From CAKSQF01 sp964568425 (lineage in GTDB: Bacteria; Bacillota; Clostridia; Oscillospirales; CAG-272), in NCBI GenBank assembly GCA_964568425.1, contig CAZMPO010000011.1, forward strand, positions 1 through 64,000: a stretch of DNA of 64,000 nucleotides, read 5' to 3'. Every line of letters starts with the position of its first letter. Position 1 is the first letter of the stretch. A program made the position numbers and the translations under genes. Below, one piece after another: positions 25,949-35,870 of this stretch. The notes under the pieces were generated by a model. The model did not search any database. It worked only from the letters and a program-made list of their open reading frames with translations, and was not told where the DNA came from.

Positions 25949-28900
25949 ATGCGTCTAAAATCACTTGAGCTTCACGGATTTAAGTCATTCCCCGATCGCA
26001 CGAAGATAAATTTTTCAGAGGGCATGACGGTCATAGTCGGACCGAACGGAAGCGGAAAATCAAATATATCCGATGCTATCAGGTGGGTTCTCGGAGACCT
26101 TTCCGCGAAAAACATTCGCGGAAACAAGATGGAGGATGTCATCTTCGGCGGAACCGACGGCAGGTCGCCGATGTCATTTGCCGAGGTTTCGCTGACCATA
26201 GAAAACACGGGTGAAAATCGAATTGAAAACGATTTTGACGAGATAAAAATAGCAAGAAGATACTACCGCTCGGGTGACAGCGAATATCTGATCAACAACA
26301 AAGTATCAAGGCTTCGCGACATAACCGAGATGTTTATGAACACGGGAATCGGCAAGACAGGCTATTCGATCGTCGGTCAGGGCAGAGTCTCCGAGATAAT
26401 ATCACAAAAGAGCGAGGAGCGGCGACTGATATTCGAGGAAGCCGCAGGGATATCCAAATATCGCTTTAAGAAGCAAGAGGCGGAGCGTCGTCTTGCCGAC
26501 ACGGACGAAAACTTAGTCAGGGTCACCGACATTGCCTCCGAGCTAGAAGGGCGGATCGGACCGCTTGAAAAAGACGCCGCAAAGGCAAAGGTCTATCTTG
26601 ACCTATATGAGAAGAAAAAAGCCGCCGACATAGCCATCGCCGTATTTGACATGGAGAAGATCAACTCAAGCTCCAGGGTCATAGAGGACGACTACAGGGC
26701 ATCCGAGCGAGAGCTTGAGATATCGGACGATGCCATCGCGTCGTATGATACAAGGATCGAGCGTCTCGGGGAGATGTTAAACGAAAGCAAGGCAGATCGC
26801 GACCGTCTTTCTCGCGAGGCAGGCGAGCTCGGAAACGAGGCGCACGCGATAGACGGAGAGCTTCTCGTAATGAAGAACGAGCTGTCGCATCTTGAATTTT
26901 CGTTTGAAACCTCACAAAAAACGCTCGACGGATTAATGAACACGATCGAAAATAAAAAAGCCGATGCCAACAGTGCCGAGGAAGATCACAAGAGCGCAAG
27001 TGACAAATATGCGGATGCCGAAAAGCGATACGCCGACGCGACAGAAAATCTTTCTTTGTCGCGAGAAAGGCTTGCCGAACTTTACGACAGGATATCGACG
27101 CTTGACGCGCAAAAGAGTGAGGTTGTTCGTCTGCACACCGATGCAAGGATTGCGCTTTCGGCACTCGACGAGACCAAAAGCACGATCGAGGGGCGCAAAG
27201 CCGAAATAAGTGCCGAGATGTCATCTACCGACAGTGCGATCCTGCAGACAAGATCGGAGATCGGCGCAGTTGAACGAACACTTGAAAAGTACAAGGCAAA
27301 GCTTGACGAGATCGAGGCAAGGCGCGCTGAGCTTGCAAGCCTTCGCGGCAGACAGGCGGACATGCTTGAAGGTCTCCAAAGGGAGTACAACACGCTTTTA
27401 GCTCAGATCTCATCGATGGATCAGCGTGCGCTGACGCTCAAAAGAATGGAGGAACACTTTGAAGGTTACTCCAAGAGCGTAAAGTTCATCGCCGATGCAT
27501 CAGCCTCAGGAAGACTTTTTGGGATATGCGGTCCTGTTTCGCAAATAATCCAGGTCGACAGAAAGTACAGCGTTGCAATCGAGACTGCACTCGGAGCGAA
27601 CATACAGAACATCATTGTCGAAAACGAGCAAGCGGCAAAATCGGCGATCGCGCTCTTAAAAAGAGAAAACGCGGGACGGTCGACATTTTATCCGATAACA
27701 TCAATGCGACCATCGAGGTTAAATCTCCAGACATTTGTTAAAAAAAGTCAAGGATTTATCGGCATCGCGTCGGATATCGTAAAATACGACAGCAAGTATT
27801 ACCCCGTGATATCGTCAATACTCGGCAAGACTCTCATTTTTGACAACCTCGAAAATGCGTCCGCGACCGCAAAGCAGAGCGGATACACATTAAGAATAGT
27901 TACGCTCGACGGACAGATAATAAATGCCGGCGGTTCATTCACGGGCGGATCAGCCAAGCGTGACAGCGGCATACTCACACGAACCATCGAGATCGATGAA
28001 ATGCTTGATGCAAAGAAAAAAGCCGAGGAAAAAGCCGCCGCAACAAAGAAAAAAATCGACGATGCAACAAATTCGAGCGATGAGAGTGACGACGAAAACG
28101 ATCGTCTGTCAAACGATTTTGCGCTCTTCTCTGCTCTTTACAGATCCGAACAGACCGCGCTCTCATTTAAGCGTTCAAAGCTTGACGAGCAAAATGAGAA
28201 AAAGTCCTCACTCGATGAGAGTCTGAAGGGGCTTATTTTGCAGGAGAGCGAAAAAGAGGGCAAGCGAGCAAGGATCAGAGACAACTGTGAGGCGTATGCC
28301 AAAGCGGAGGTCGAGATACAAGAGAAGCTCGATGTCGCAAATCACGAAAAGAATAATGCCGAGGGCGAAACAAACGCTCTTATCAGCGAGAAAAACGAGG
28401 CGTTGACCGCCGTTTCGGTCTGCAAAAAGGAACTTGAGATCGCGGGAGAGCGATATGACAGACTCATGGCGGAGATAGAAACGCTCGGCGACGAGAGAGT
28501 CAAAACAGAGGATGCCATAAGCATTTCCACACGGCGAATTGGCGAAATAAAGGACAAAATACGCTCATCCGAGGACATGCTTGCCGACTACAACAAGAGG
28601 CTTGCCGATGCTAAAGAGGGCGAATCGTCGCTTGGCGAAAAATCGCTCGAACTCGAAAAAGAGATCAACGATCTGCGTCGCAAATCGAAAGAGCTGTCCC
28701 GTGAAAGGGAGAGCACGTTTATTCGATACACGACGCTCAAATCAAAATTTGAGTCGATCTCGACCGAAAAGACAAAGATCACCGACAGGCTTTGGGAGGA
28801 TTACGATCTGACCTATGCGGATGCACAAAATGCCGCATTCGAGCCCGTGACCGAGGAGACAAGAGGCAGGCGTGTCAGCGAGCAGGCAAAGCTGAGGTCG

Positions 28901-29536
28901 AAGATACGAGAGCTCGGAAATGTAAATGTTGATGCCATCGAGGAATACACAAAGGTCAAAGAGCGTTTTGAATTTCTTTCGACGCAGATAAACGATCTGA
29001 ACAAATCAAAGAAGGAATTTACCGATATTATATCGAAGCTTGAGGTCGAAATGTGCCGCAAATTCAGCGAAACATTCGAGAAGGTGAACGAGAACTTCAA
29101 AGAGGTCTTTGCCGAGCTCTTTGGCGGTGGAAGCGGATCACTGACGCTTACCGATCCCGAAAATGTTTTAACGAGCGGAATCGAGATCAACGTCGCGCCT
29201 CCCGGCAAGATCATAAAAAATCTGAAGCTTTTATCCGGAGGCGAGCAGGTATTTGTCGCTATCGGGATCTTCTTTGCCATCCTAAAGGTCAATCCGTCGC
29301 CGTTTTGTCTGCTTGACGAGATAGAATCAGCACTTGACGAGGTCAATGTTGACAGATTCGCAAGCTATGCTCGAAACTACTCGGATAACACGCAGTTTAT
29401 CATCATCACGCACCGCAGAGGAACAATGGAGGAGGCGGACACGCTTTACGGAGTTACGATGCAGGAACGCGGTATTTCTAAGATATTGTCGATCAATGTA
29501 AGCGAGGTCGAGCAAAAGCTCGGTGTCAAGCTTTGA
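25949..29536 (+). CDS. smc: chromosome condensation ATPase SMC
   Basis: About 1195 residues. Walker A VGPNGSGKSNISDAIRWV lies near the N-terminus. Two long coiled-coil arms flank a hinge around 515-640 (FGICGPVSQIIQV, NIIVENEQAAKSAI, GGSFTGGSAKRD). The ABC signature LLSGGEQVF and Walker B CLLDEIESALDE are in the C-terminal 120 residues. It forms the condensin ring with ScpA/ScpB. ATG 25949 with GAAAGGAAAAAAC upstream and MRLKSLELHGFKSF as N-terminus sets the start; the longer frame into the radical SAM gene is spurious. Confidence 0.96.
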   Translation: MRLKSLELHGFKSFPDRTKINFSEGMTVIVGPNGSGKSNISDAIRWVLGDLSAKNIRGNKMEDVIFGGTDGRSPMSFAEVSLTIENTGENRIENDFDEIKIARRYYRSGDSEYLINNKVSRLRDITEMFMNTGIGKTGYSIVGQGRVSEIISQKSEERRLIFEEAAGISKYRFKKQEAERRLADTDENLVRVTDIASELEGRIGPLEKDAAKAKVYLDLYEKKKAADIAIAVFDMEKINSSSRVIEDDYRASERELEISDDAIASYDTRIERLGEMLNESKADRDRLSREAGELGNEAHAIDGELLVMKNELSHLEFSFETSQKTLDGLMNTIENKKADANSAEEDHKSASDKYADAEKRYADATENLSLSRERLAELYDRISTLDAQKSEVVRLHTDARIALSALDETKSTIEGRKAEISAEMSSTDSAILQTRSEIGAVERTLEKYKAKLDEIEARRAELASLRGRQADMLEGLQREYNTLLAQISSMDQRALTLKRMEEHFEGYSKSVKFIADASASGRLFGICGPVSQIIQVDRKYSVAIETALGANIQNIIVENEQAAKSAIALLKRENAGRSTFYPITSMRPSRLNLQTFVKKSQGFIGIASDIVKYDSKYYPVISSILGKTLIFDNLENASATAKQSGYTLRIVTLDGQIINAGGSFTGGSAKRDSGILTRTIEIDEMLDAKKKAEEKAAATKKKIDDATNSSDESDDENDRLSNDFALFSALYRSEQTALSFKRSKLDEQNEKKSSLDESLKGLILQESEKEGKRARIRDNCEAYAKAEVEIQEKLDVANHEKNNAEGETNALISEKNEALTAVSVCKKELEIAGERYDRLMAEIETLGDERVKTEDAISISTRRIGEIKDKIRSSEDMLADYNKRLADAKEGESSLGEKSLELEKEINDLRRKSKELSRERESTFIRYTTLKSKFESISTEKTKITDRLWEDYDLTYADAQNAAFEPVTEETRGRRVSEQAKLRSKIRELGNVNVDAIEEYTKVKERFEFLSTQINDLNKSKKEFTDIISKLEVEMCRKFSETFEKVNENFKEVFAELFGGGSGSLTLTDPENVLTSGIEINVAPPGKIIKNLKLLSGGEQVFVAIGIFFAILKVNPSPFCLLDEIESALDEVNVDRFASYARNYSDNTQFIIITHRRGTMEEADTLYGVTMQERGISKILSINVSEVEQKLGVKL

Positions 29537-29567
29537 TCGAGAGCACACAAAGAAAGGAACAAATGCC

Positions 29568-30467
29568 ATGGGTTTTTTTGAGAAACTAAAAAACGGGCTT
29601 TTCAAGTCAAGAAATTCATTTTTCGGAAGAATTGCCGCTCTATTTAAGAGAGGGGTGGACGAGGACACGCTCGACGAGCTTGAGGAGATCCTGATTTCAG
29701 CCGATGTCGGTGTATCGTCGACCGAAGAAATACTTGACAGGCTGAGAGAGCGAATAAAAGAAGAAAAGATCACCGAGGGCGATGCCGCAACAGCCGCTCT
29801 CAAGGAGATACTCGTTGAGATGATCGGAGAGAGCTCTCCCGTTGACATGACCACCAAGCCGTCTGTCATACTTGTTATCGGCGTAAATGGTGTCGGAAAG
29901 ACCACATCGATCGGCAAGATCGCAAATCACCTAAAGTCGGAGGGGAAAAACGTAATTCTTGCCGCCGCCGACACCTTCCGCGCAGGTGCGATCGATCAGC
30001 TTGATGTTTGGGCAGGACGCGCAGGGGTTGAGCTTATAAAGCAAAACGAAGGCAGTGACCCTGCGGCTGTCGTATTTGATGCGATATCCGCCGCAAAGAA
30101 GCGCGGAGCGGACGTTTTGATGGTTGACACTGCCGGCAGACTGCACAATAAAAAGAATTTGATGGCAGAGCTTGCCAAGATCAATCGCGTTATCGACCGC
30201 GAGCTTCCCGGATGCGCGCGCGAGACCCTGCTCGTCCTTGACGCAACGACAGGTCAAAATGCGGTAAATCAAGCAAAAGAGTTCAAGAACTGTGCCGAAA
30301 TAACCGGTCTTGTGCTGACAAAGCTTGACGGCACAGCAAAAGGTGGTGTTGTATTCTCGATCAAAGAGCTTCTCGACATTCCCGTAAAGTACATCGGTGT
30401 CGGCGAGCAGATCGACGATCTGCGCCCGTTTGAACCGACGGCTTTTGTTGACGCGCTTTTTGACTGA
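29568..30467 (+). CDS. ftsY: signal recognition particle receptor FtsY
   Basis: 299 residues with a short acidic/basic N-terminus and the NG domain: GVNGVGKTTSIGKIANHL (G1), DTFRAGAIDQL, DTAGRLHNKKNL and TKLDGTAKGG. It docks SRP-bound ribosomes at the membrane. Start ATG 29568 has AAAGGAAC upstream; the earlier frame overlaps smc. smc-ftsY order is typical. Confidence 0.95.
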   Translation: MGFFEKLKNGLFKSRNSFFGRIAALFKRGVDEDTLDELEEILISADVGVSSTEEILDRLRERIKEEKITEGDAATAALKEILVEMIGESSPVDMTTKPSVILVIGVNGVGKTTSIGKIANHLKSEGKNVILAAADTFRAGAIDQLDVWAGRAGVELIKQNEGSDPAAVVFDAISAAKKRGADVLMVDTAGRLHNKKNLMAELAKINRVIDRELPGCARETLLVLDATTGQNAVNQAKEFKNCAEITGLVLTKLDGTAKGGVVFSIKELLDIPVKYIGVGEQIDDLRPFEPTAFVDALFD

Positions 30468-30489
30468 CAGCAACAGAGGGCAATACAAA

Positions 30490-31101
30490 ATGAAGATAGT
30501 ACTTTCATCGCGAAACAAACACAAAATATCAGAGCTTCGAGCGATGCTTGAGCGCGAGGGGCTCTGTGTTGACATTCTCTCTCTCGATGACATCGGTTTT
30601 TTTGACGAGATCGACGAGAGCGGAACGACATTTGAAGAAAATGCGCTTATCAAGGCATCGGTTCCAGCAAAGCTCGGGTATATCGGGATCGCCGATGACA
30701 GCGGACTCTGCGTTGATGCATTAGGCGGCGCACCCGGAGTATATTCGGCTCGCTATGCCGGAGAGGGTGCGAATGATCAGAAAAACAACGAAAAGCTTTT
30801 ATCAGAGCTTTCGGATGTTACGCCCCCAAAAAGGGGAGCAAAATTTGTTTGCACGCTTGCCGCGGTAATGCCCTGTGGGGACAATCTTATCGTGCGCGGC
30901 GAATGCAAAGGAAGAATGATAGATTCTCCGCGCGGGCAGGACGGGTTTGGCTATGATCCGCTTTTTCTGTACGAGCCGTCGGGAAAGACATTTGCCGAGC
31001 TTACGCCGGATGAGAAAAACAGCGTAAGCCATCGTGCGGCAGCAATGAAGAAATTTGCCGCCGACTTTAAGATTTTTTTGGAGAAACACAATGACAAGTA
31101 A
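30490..31101 (+). CDS. rdgB: non-canonical purine NTP pyrophosphatase (RdgB/HAM1)
   Basis: 203 residues. It starts MKIVLSSRNKHKISELRAML and has the family's FEENALIKA, ADDSGLCVDALGGAPGVYSA and FGYDPLF. It removes ITP, XTP and dITP from nucleotide pools. It follows ftsY by 22 bp, and its 3' end overlaps yhbY by 11 bp. Confidence 0.95.
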   Translation: MKIVLSSRNKHKISELRAMLEREGLCVDILSLDDIGFFDEIDESGTTFEENALIKASVPAKLGYIGIADDSGLCVDALGGAPGVYSARYAGEGANDQKNNEKLLSELSDVTPPKRGAKFVCTLAAVMPCGDNLIVRGECKGRMIDSPRGQDGFGYDPLFLYEPSGKTFAELTPDEKNSVSHRAAAMKKFAADFKIFLEKHNDK

Positions 31102-31390
31102 GCAAAGAGCCTATTTAAGATCGCTCGCGACGGCAATACAGCCGATTTTCCAGGTCGGAAAGGGCGAGATCACCGACAACATGACCGAGCAGATCGGCAA
31201 CGCGCTTGAGGCAAGAGAGCTGATAAAGGTTAAAGTCCTCGAAAACAGCATGTACTCGCCGAGAGACGCCGCCGATATCATAGCTGAGGCGACAGGTGCT
31301 GATGTCGTAACCGTCATCGGCACGAAATTCGTTCTTTACAGAGAGTCGGAAAAGCACAAGAAGATCGATCTTTCGTCCATCGCGAAATAA
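31091..31390 (+). CDS. yhbY: YhbY-type CRM-domain RNA-binding protein
   Basis: 99 residues, a single CRM domain: TSKQRAYLRSLATAIQPIFQVGKG at the start, a conserved GADVVTVIGTKFVLYR near the end. The family binds pre-50S particles. It overlaps rdgB and is followed 1 bp later by nadD, implying translational coupling in one operon. Confidence 0.92.
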   Translation: MTSKQRAYLRSLATAIQPIFQVGKGEITDNMTEQIGNALEARELIKVKVLENSMYSPRDAADIIAEATGADVVTVIGTKFVLYRESEKHKKIDLSSIAK

Positions 31391-31391
31391 A

Positions 31392-32015
31392 ATGTCAAGC
31401 ATCGAACGGCTCGGAATATACGGCGGAACATTTTCACCGCCTCACAACGGTCATCTTTATGCCGCGAAGGTATTTATGGAAAAGCTCGGTCTCGACCGGC
31501 TTCTCGTGATACCGACCTGCATACCTCCTCACAAACATGTTGCGGAAAACGATCCCGAGGCAAGGCTTGAGATGACCGAGATCGCGTTTTCAACACTTCC
31601 CGAATACAACAAAACACTCTTTGTCGACCCTTATGAATACAGATTGGGCGGCAAGAGCTACACGGCAAAAACGCTCGAACATTTTTCAGGCAAGGATCGC
31701 GAGCTTTTCTTTCTTTGCGGAACCGACATGTTCTTAACTCTTGCCGATTGGTATCATCCCGAGATCATATGCTCGCTTGCGACGATCGTTCTTCTTCGCC
31801 GCGAGAGCGATCCCGAAAAGATCGAGGAGATCGAGAGCTACACTGCCCTTCTCTGCGAAAAGTATGCCGCAAGAATAGTCAAAATAGACTCGGATGCCAT
31901 CGAGCTGTCGTCATCCGAAATTCGCGAGCGTGTTGCAAACGGTCTGCCGATAGATACACTGGTACCTGCGGGTGTTGTCGAATATATCAACGCAAAGGGG
32001 TTGTACTCAAAATGA
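31392..32015 (+). CDS. nadD: nicotinate-nucleotide adenylyltransferase
   Basis: 207 residues. Nucleotidyltransferase motif GIYGGTFSPPHNGHL (8-22) and the late SSSEIRERV. It converts nicotinate mononucleotide to deamido-NAD. Placed immediately before yqeK as in most Bacillota; stop and next start overlap as ATGA. Confidence 0.95.
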   Translation: MSSIERLGIYGGTFSPPHNGHLYAAKVFMEKLGLDRLLVIPTCIPPHKHVAENDPEARLEMTEIAFSTLPEYNKTLFVDPYEYRLGGKSYTAKTLEHFSGKDRELFFLCGTDMFLTLADWYHPEIICSLATIVLLRRESDPEKIEEIESYTALLCEKYAARIVKIDSDAIELSSSEIRERVANGLPIDTLVPAGVVEYINAKGLYSK

Positions 32016-32641
32016 CGGATGCCGATATTGAAGCACTCAAGGAAAAGATCAAAAAGGATGTTGACGGATATCGCTATGTCCACACGCTCTCGGTCTGCGA
32101 CGAATGCGGGCGACTTGCCGAGATGTTTTCACTAAGCAAGCAAGACCGGATATCACTTCAGATCGCGGCACTGCTGCATGACATAACAAAATCACACGAC
32201 AAAACCGGTCAATGTGCTCTTGCGAAAAAGCTTTGCGTAGATCTTGGCGAGGATCTCGTCATGTCGCCCGCAGTTCTTCACGCCTTCACGGGAGCGGCGT
32301 ATGCCGAAAAAGAATACGGTGAGTACACAAATGCCGACATTTTGTCGGCGATAGAATGTCACACGACCGGGAAGGTCGACATGTCACTCATTGACAAGCT
32401 GCTTTTCATCGCCGATTACATCGAACCGACGAGAGAGCATGCGGCATGCAAGGATCTTCGCGATTTTTTCTATGCAAGTCAAGAGGATGAGGACATATTC
32501 GTGCATCTTGACAAGACACTGCTCAGATCGTTCGACAACACGATCGCACTTCTTATAAAGAGAGGCGGATACATCTGTCAAAAAACGGTCGCCGCAAGAA
32601 ATTTTATTCTGAAAACTCTTGATTTGTCGAATAAATTGTGA
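32012..32641 (+). CDS. yqeK: HD-domain hydrolase YqeK (Ap4A hydrolase family)
   Basis: 209 residues. HD-domain motif: HTLSV (His), ALLHDITK (HD pair), and later His/Asp residues HAFTGA and IADYIEP. YqeK family members symmetrically hydrolyse diadenosine tetraphosphate to ADP. The start at 32012 overlaps the nadD stop by 4 bp. The promoter of rsfS-leuS overlaps its 3' end. Confidence 0.92.
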   Translation: MTDADIEALKEKIKKDVDGYRYVHTLSVCDECGRLAEMFSLSKQDRISLQIAALLHDITKSHDKTGQCALAKKLCVDLGEDLVMSPAVLHAFTGAAYAEKEYGEYTNADILSAIECHTTGKVDMSLIDKLLFIADYIEPTREHAACKDLRDFFYASQEDEDIFVHLDKTLLRSFDNTIALLIKRGGYICQKTVAARNFILKTLDLSNKL

Positions 32642-32647
32642 TACAAT
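32619..32647 (+). promoter_or_regulatory. promoter of rsfS-leuS
   Basis: TTGATT (32619-32624), 17-nt spacer, TACAAT (32642-32647). The -35 box lies inside the end of yqeK. Confidence 0.7.
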
Positions 32648-32674
32648 AAGTAAAATACGAAAGGACAACCATAC

Positions 32675-33073
32675 ATGGAAGAAAAAATCAACATGCCCGA
32701 TCTGTCAAAGGCAACTTCTGCGGAGCTTGCAGAGGCGATCGTTCGTGTACTTGCAGAGCACAAGACTCACGATCTTTCCCTGCTGCGCGTTGAAGAAAAG
32801 ACAGTACTGACCGACTATTTCGTAATATGCAGCGGTAATTCATCGACACAGGTCCGTGCGCTTGCCGCCGAGGTGGAATATAAAATGTCGCTATGCAATG
32901 TCAAAGCGTGGAACATGGACGGATATTCGGAAGGCAGCTGGATCGTTGTCGACTTCGGTTCGGTCATGGTACACATATTCTGCCGTGACGCACGCAATTT
33001 CTACAAGCTTGAAAAGCTGTGGGCGGACGCCGAGGCGATTGATATTTCAGGCATGATAAACGAAGAAGAGTAA
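32675..33073 (+). CDS. rsfS: ribosome silencing factor RsfS
   Basis: 132 residues. The core VLTDYFVICSGNSSTQVRA and a late WIVVDFGSVMVHIF match the DUF143 family, which binds L14 and blocks subunit joining during starvation. GAAAGGACAACC precedes ATG. It sits in the usual nadD-yqeK-rsfS-leuS order. Confidence 0.94.
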   Translation: MEEKINMPDLSKATSAELAEAIVRVLAEHKTHDLSLLRVEEKTVLTDYFVICSGNSSTQVRALAAEVEYKMSLCNVKAWNMDGYSEGSWIVVDFGSVMVHIFCRDARNFYKLEKLWADAEAIDISGMINEEE

Positions 33074-33088
33074 GAAGGAATTGATTCT

Positions 33089-35491
33089 ATGAAATACGAT
33101 TTTAAGACAATAGAGGAAAAATGGCAAAAGAAATGGGATGAGGTCGGCGCATTCAAGGCATGCGACTGCTCAGACAAGAAGAAATTTTATGCGCTTGTTG
33201 AGTTCCCCTACCCCTCGGGCGCGGGAATGCACGTCGGGCACATAAAGGCATATTCGGGACTTGAGGTCGTCTCACGAAAGAGACGCATGCAGGGCTACAA
33301 TGTGCTCTTCCCCATCGGATTTGACGCATTCGGTCTTCCGACCGAGAACTATGCGATAAAAACAGGAAAGCATCCGCGAAAGGTCACCGATGACAACATA
33401 GCACACTTTACAGAGCAGCTTAAAAAGGTCGGATTTTCATTTGATTGGGCGAGAACGGTTGACACGACCGAGGAAGATTATTACAAATGGACGCAGTGGA
33501 TATTCTGCAAAATGTTCGATAATGGTCTTGTTTTCAGGGACAAGACGCTTGTCAACTACTGCCCTTCCTGCAAGGTCGTTCTCTCTAACGAGGACTCACA
33601 GGGCGGCAAATGCGACATCTGCCACAGCGATGTAATTCAGAAATCGAAGGATGTTTGGTATCTCAGGATCACCGACTATGCCGACAAACTGCTCTCCGGG
33701 CTTGCCGATGTCGATTATCTGCCGAATGTCAAGCTTCAGCAGGAGAACTGGATCGGCAAATCGACGGGTGCGTTTGCAAACTTCAAGATCGCAAAAACGG
33801 ACGAGTCGCTTAAGATCTACACAACTCGCCCCGACACAATGTTCGGCGTGACTTTTATGGTCATTGCTCCCGAGCACCCGATAATCGAAAAGCTTGCCGA
33901 CAGGATAAACAACTATGCCGAGCTTTGCGACTATAAAAACGAGTGTGCCAAGAAGACGGAATTTGAGCGTACACAGCTTGTCAAGGACAAGACGGGTGTG
34001 AGAATTGACGGTATCGCGGCGATCAACCCGATCAGCGGAAAAGAGATCCCGATCTATATCTCCGACTATGTCATGATGGGCTACGGAACGGGCGCGATCA
34101 TGGCGGTGCCCGCCCATGACGAGCGAGACTATGCGTTTGCCAAGAAATTCGGTATTGACATAATACCCGTCATAAGCGGCGGCGATATCTCGAAAGAGGC
34201 ATACACGGGCGATGGCGAGATGATAAACTCGGAGTTCTTAAACGGTATCGACAACAAAAAGGATGCCATCGATCGCATGCTTTGCGAACTTGTCTCTCGC
34301 GGCATCGGCGAAAAGGGCGTTCAGTACAAAATGAAGGATTGGGCGTTCAACCGTCAAAGATATTGGGGCGAGCCGATTCCGATCGTTCACTGCCCCAAAT
34401 GCGGAATGGTACACGTTCCCTACGATGAGCTTCCGCTTCGACTGCCGAATATCGATAATTTCATCCCGGGTGAGGGTGGCGAGAGTCCGCTTGCCAAGAT
34501 CGAATCTTTTGTAAACTGCAAATGCCCGAGCTGTGGCTCTGACGCAAAGCGCGAGACCGACACGATGCCGCAGTGGGCAGGGTCGTCGTGGTATTTCCTT
34601 CGCTACATCGATCCGCACAACGACAACGCCCTTGCGGATGGCGAAAAGATGAAATATTGGCTTCCCGTCGATTGGTACAACGGCGGCATGGAGCATGTTA
34701 CAAGACACCTTATCTATTCGAGATTCTGGTACAAATTCCTTTACGATATAGGCGTTGTACCTACATCAGAGCCGTACGCAAAAAGAACGGCTCAGGGGCT
34801 TATTCTCGGTCCTGACGGCGTAAAAATGTCGAAATCGAGAGGCAATGTCATTGACCCCAACCAAGTAGTTGAGACCTATGGCGCAGACACTCTCCGCACC
34901 TACGTTCTCTTTATGGGCGATTACACATCAGCCGCTCCCTGGTCGGAAACGAGCGTTAAGGGTTGCAAGCGTTTTCTTGAGAGAGTTGCCGATCTGCCCG
35001 ATATGGCAAAGGGCACGGGACACACACCCGAGCTTGAGAGCAGCTTCCACAAAACGATAAAGAAGGTCTCCTCCGATATTGAGGACATGAAGTTCAACAC
35101 GGCGATAGCTGCGCTTATGACGCTCATAAACGCAATATTCGATCACGGATCGCTGACTGTTGACGAGCTCAAGATATTCGTAAAGCTTCTCTGCCCGTTT
35201 GCGCCTCATCTTTGTGAAGAGATATGGTCAGACCTCGGTGAGACATCCCTGCTTTCGCTGTCCGATTGGCCCGAGTACGATGAGGCAAAGACGGTAGATG
35301 CGACAGTCGAGATCGCAATACAGATCTGCGGAAAGCTCAAGGGCACGATAATTGTCGCCAAAGATGCCACCAAAGAGCAGATGCTCGACGCCGCAAAGTC
35401 AAGTCCCAAGATCTCCTCGCTGATCGAGGGTAAAACTATCGTCAAAGAGATCTGCGTCCCCGGCAAGCTCGTTAACATAGTTGTAAGATAA
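33089..35491 (+). CDS. leuS: leucyl-tRNA synthetase
   Basis: 800 residues, a class I synthetase. HIGH-type motif in YPSGAGMHVGHIKAY (about 39-53), a zinc-like Cys cluster (CPSCKVVLSNED, CDICHSD), a CP1 editing domain with TTRPDTMFGVTFM, and the KMSKSRGN loop at about 575. A C-terminal anticodon-binding domain follows. It is 15 bp after rsfS. No T-box leader is seen before it. Confidence 0.97.
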   Translation: MKYDFKTIEEKWQKKWDEVGAFKACDCSDKKKFYALVEFPYPSGAGMHVGHIKAYSGLEVVSRKRRMQGYNVLFPIGFDAFGLPTENYAIKTGKHPRKVTDDNIAHFTEQLKKVGFSFDWARTVDTTEEDYYKWTQWIFCKMFDNGLVFRDKTLVNYCPSCKVVLSNEDSQGGKCDICHSDVIQKSKDVWYLRITDYADKLLSGLADVDYLPNVKLQQENWIGKSTGAFANFKIAKTDESLKIYTTRPDTMFGVTFMVIAPEHPIIEKLADRINNYAELCDYKNECAKKTEFERTQLVKDKTGVRIDGIAAINPISGKEIPIYISDYVMMGYGTGAIMAVPAHDERDYAFAKKFGIDIIPVISGGDISKEAYTGDGEMINSEFLNGIDNKKDAIDRMLCELVSRGIGEKGVQYKMKDWAFNRQRYWGEPIPIVHCPKCGMVHVPYDELPLRLPNIDNFIPGEGGESPLAKIESFVNCKCPSCGSDAKRETDTMPQWAGSSWYFLRYIDPHNDNALADGEKMKYWLPVDWYNGGMEHVTRHLIYSRFWYKFLYDIGVVPTSEPYAKRTAQGLILGPDGVKMSKSRGNVIDPNQVVETYGADTLRTYVLFMGDYTSAAPWSETSVKGCKRFLERVADLPDMAKGTGHTPELESSFHKTIKKVSSDIEDMKFNTAIAALMTLINAIFDHGSLTVDELKIFVKLLCPFAPHLCEEIWSDLGETSLLSLSDWPEYDEAKTVDATVEIAIQICGKLKGTIIVAKDATKEQMLDAAKSSPKISSLIEGKTIVKEICVPGKLVNIVVR

Positions 35492-35535
35492 TCGCAAAGT
35501 ATTTCAAAAAATTATACCGATTTGTGGAAAAACAC

Positions 35536-35564
35536 TTGACAAAAGCGATTTTTTGTAGTATAAT
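35536..35564 (+). promoter_or_regulatory. promoter of rpsU
   Basis: TTGACA (35536-35541), a 17-nt spacer, TATAAT (35559-35564): an exact consensus, giving a leader of about 45 nt. Confidence 0.9.
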
Positions 35565-35617
35565 AGTATTTGGTAAATTTATTCTCTTTGCAGAATGCGA
35601 GGGGAGGGAAAGCTACA

Positions 35618-35794
35618 ATGGCAGAAATAAGAGTAAAAGAAAACGAATCTCTTGACAGCGCACTTCGCAGATTTAAGAGACAGTGCCAGCGCTCCGGCGT
35701 TCTTACTGAGCTCAAGAAGAGAGAGCAGTACGACAAGCCCAGCGTAAAGCGCAAGAAGAAATCGGAAGCGGCAAGAAAGCGTAAGTTTAAGTAA
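35618..35794 (+). CDS. rpsU: 30S ribosomal protein S21
   Basis: 58 residues, strongly basic: AEIRVKENESLDSALRRFKR and a C-terminal KKKSEAARKRKFK. S21 is bound near the 16S 3' end and helps in initiation. ATG 35618 follows GGGGAGGG. Its own promoter and terminator make it monocistronic. Confidence 0.95.
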   Translation: MAEIRVKENESLDSALRRFKRQCQRSGVLTELKKREQYDKPSVKRKKKSEAARKRKFK

Positions 35795-35821
35795 TTCCTA
35801 CTTAGTTCAAGCCAACACACA

Positions 35822-35853
35822 AAGACAGGATGTTCACCCGAGCATCCTGTCTT
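35822..35853. terminator. bidirectional terminator between rpsU and araC-type gene
   Basis: AAGACAGGATG (35822-35832) pairs perfectly with CATCCTGTCTT (35843-35853). T-rich tracts follow in both directions (TTAATTTTA; CTTTGTG). Confidence 0.75.
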
Positions 35854-35870
35854 AATTTTATGAGGGCATA

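Noticed and set aside
31715..32011. N-terminal extension of the yqeK frame
   Set aside because: It runs through nadD out of frame; YqeK begins at ATG 32012 with the nadD ATGA overlap.
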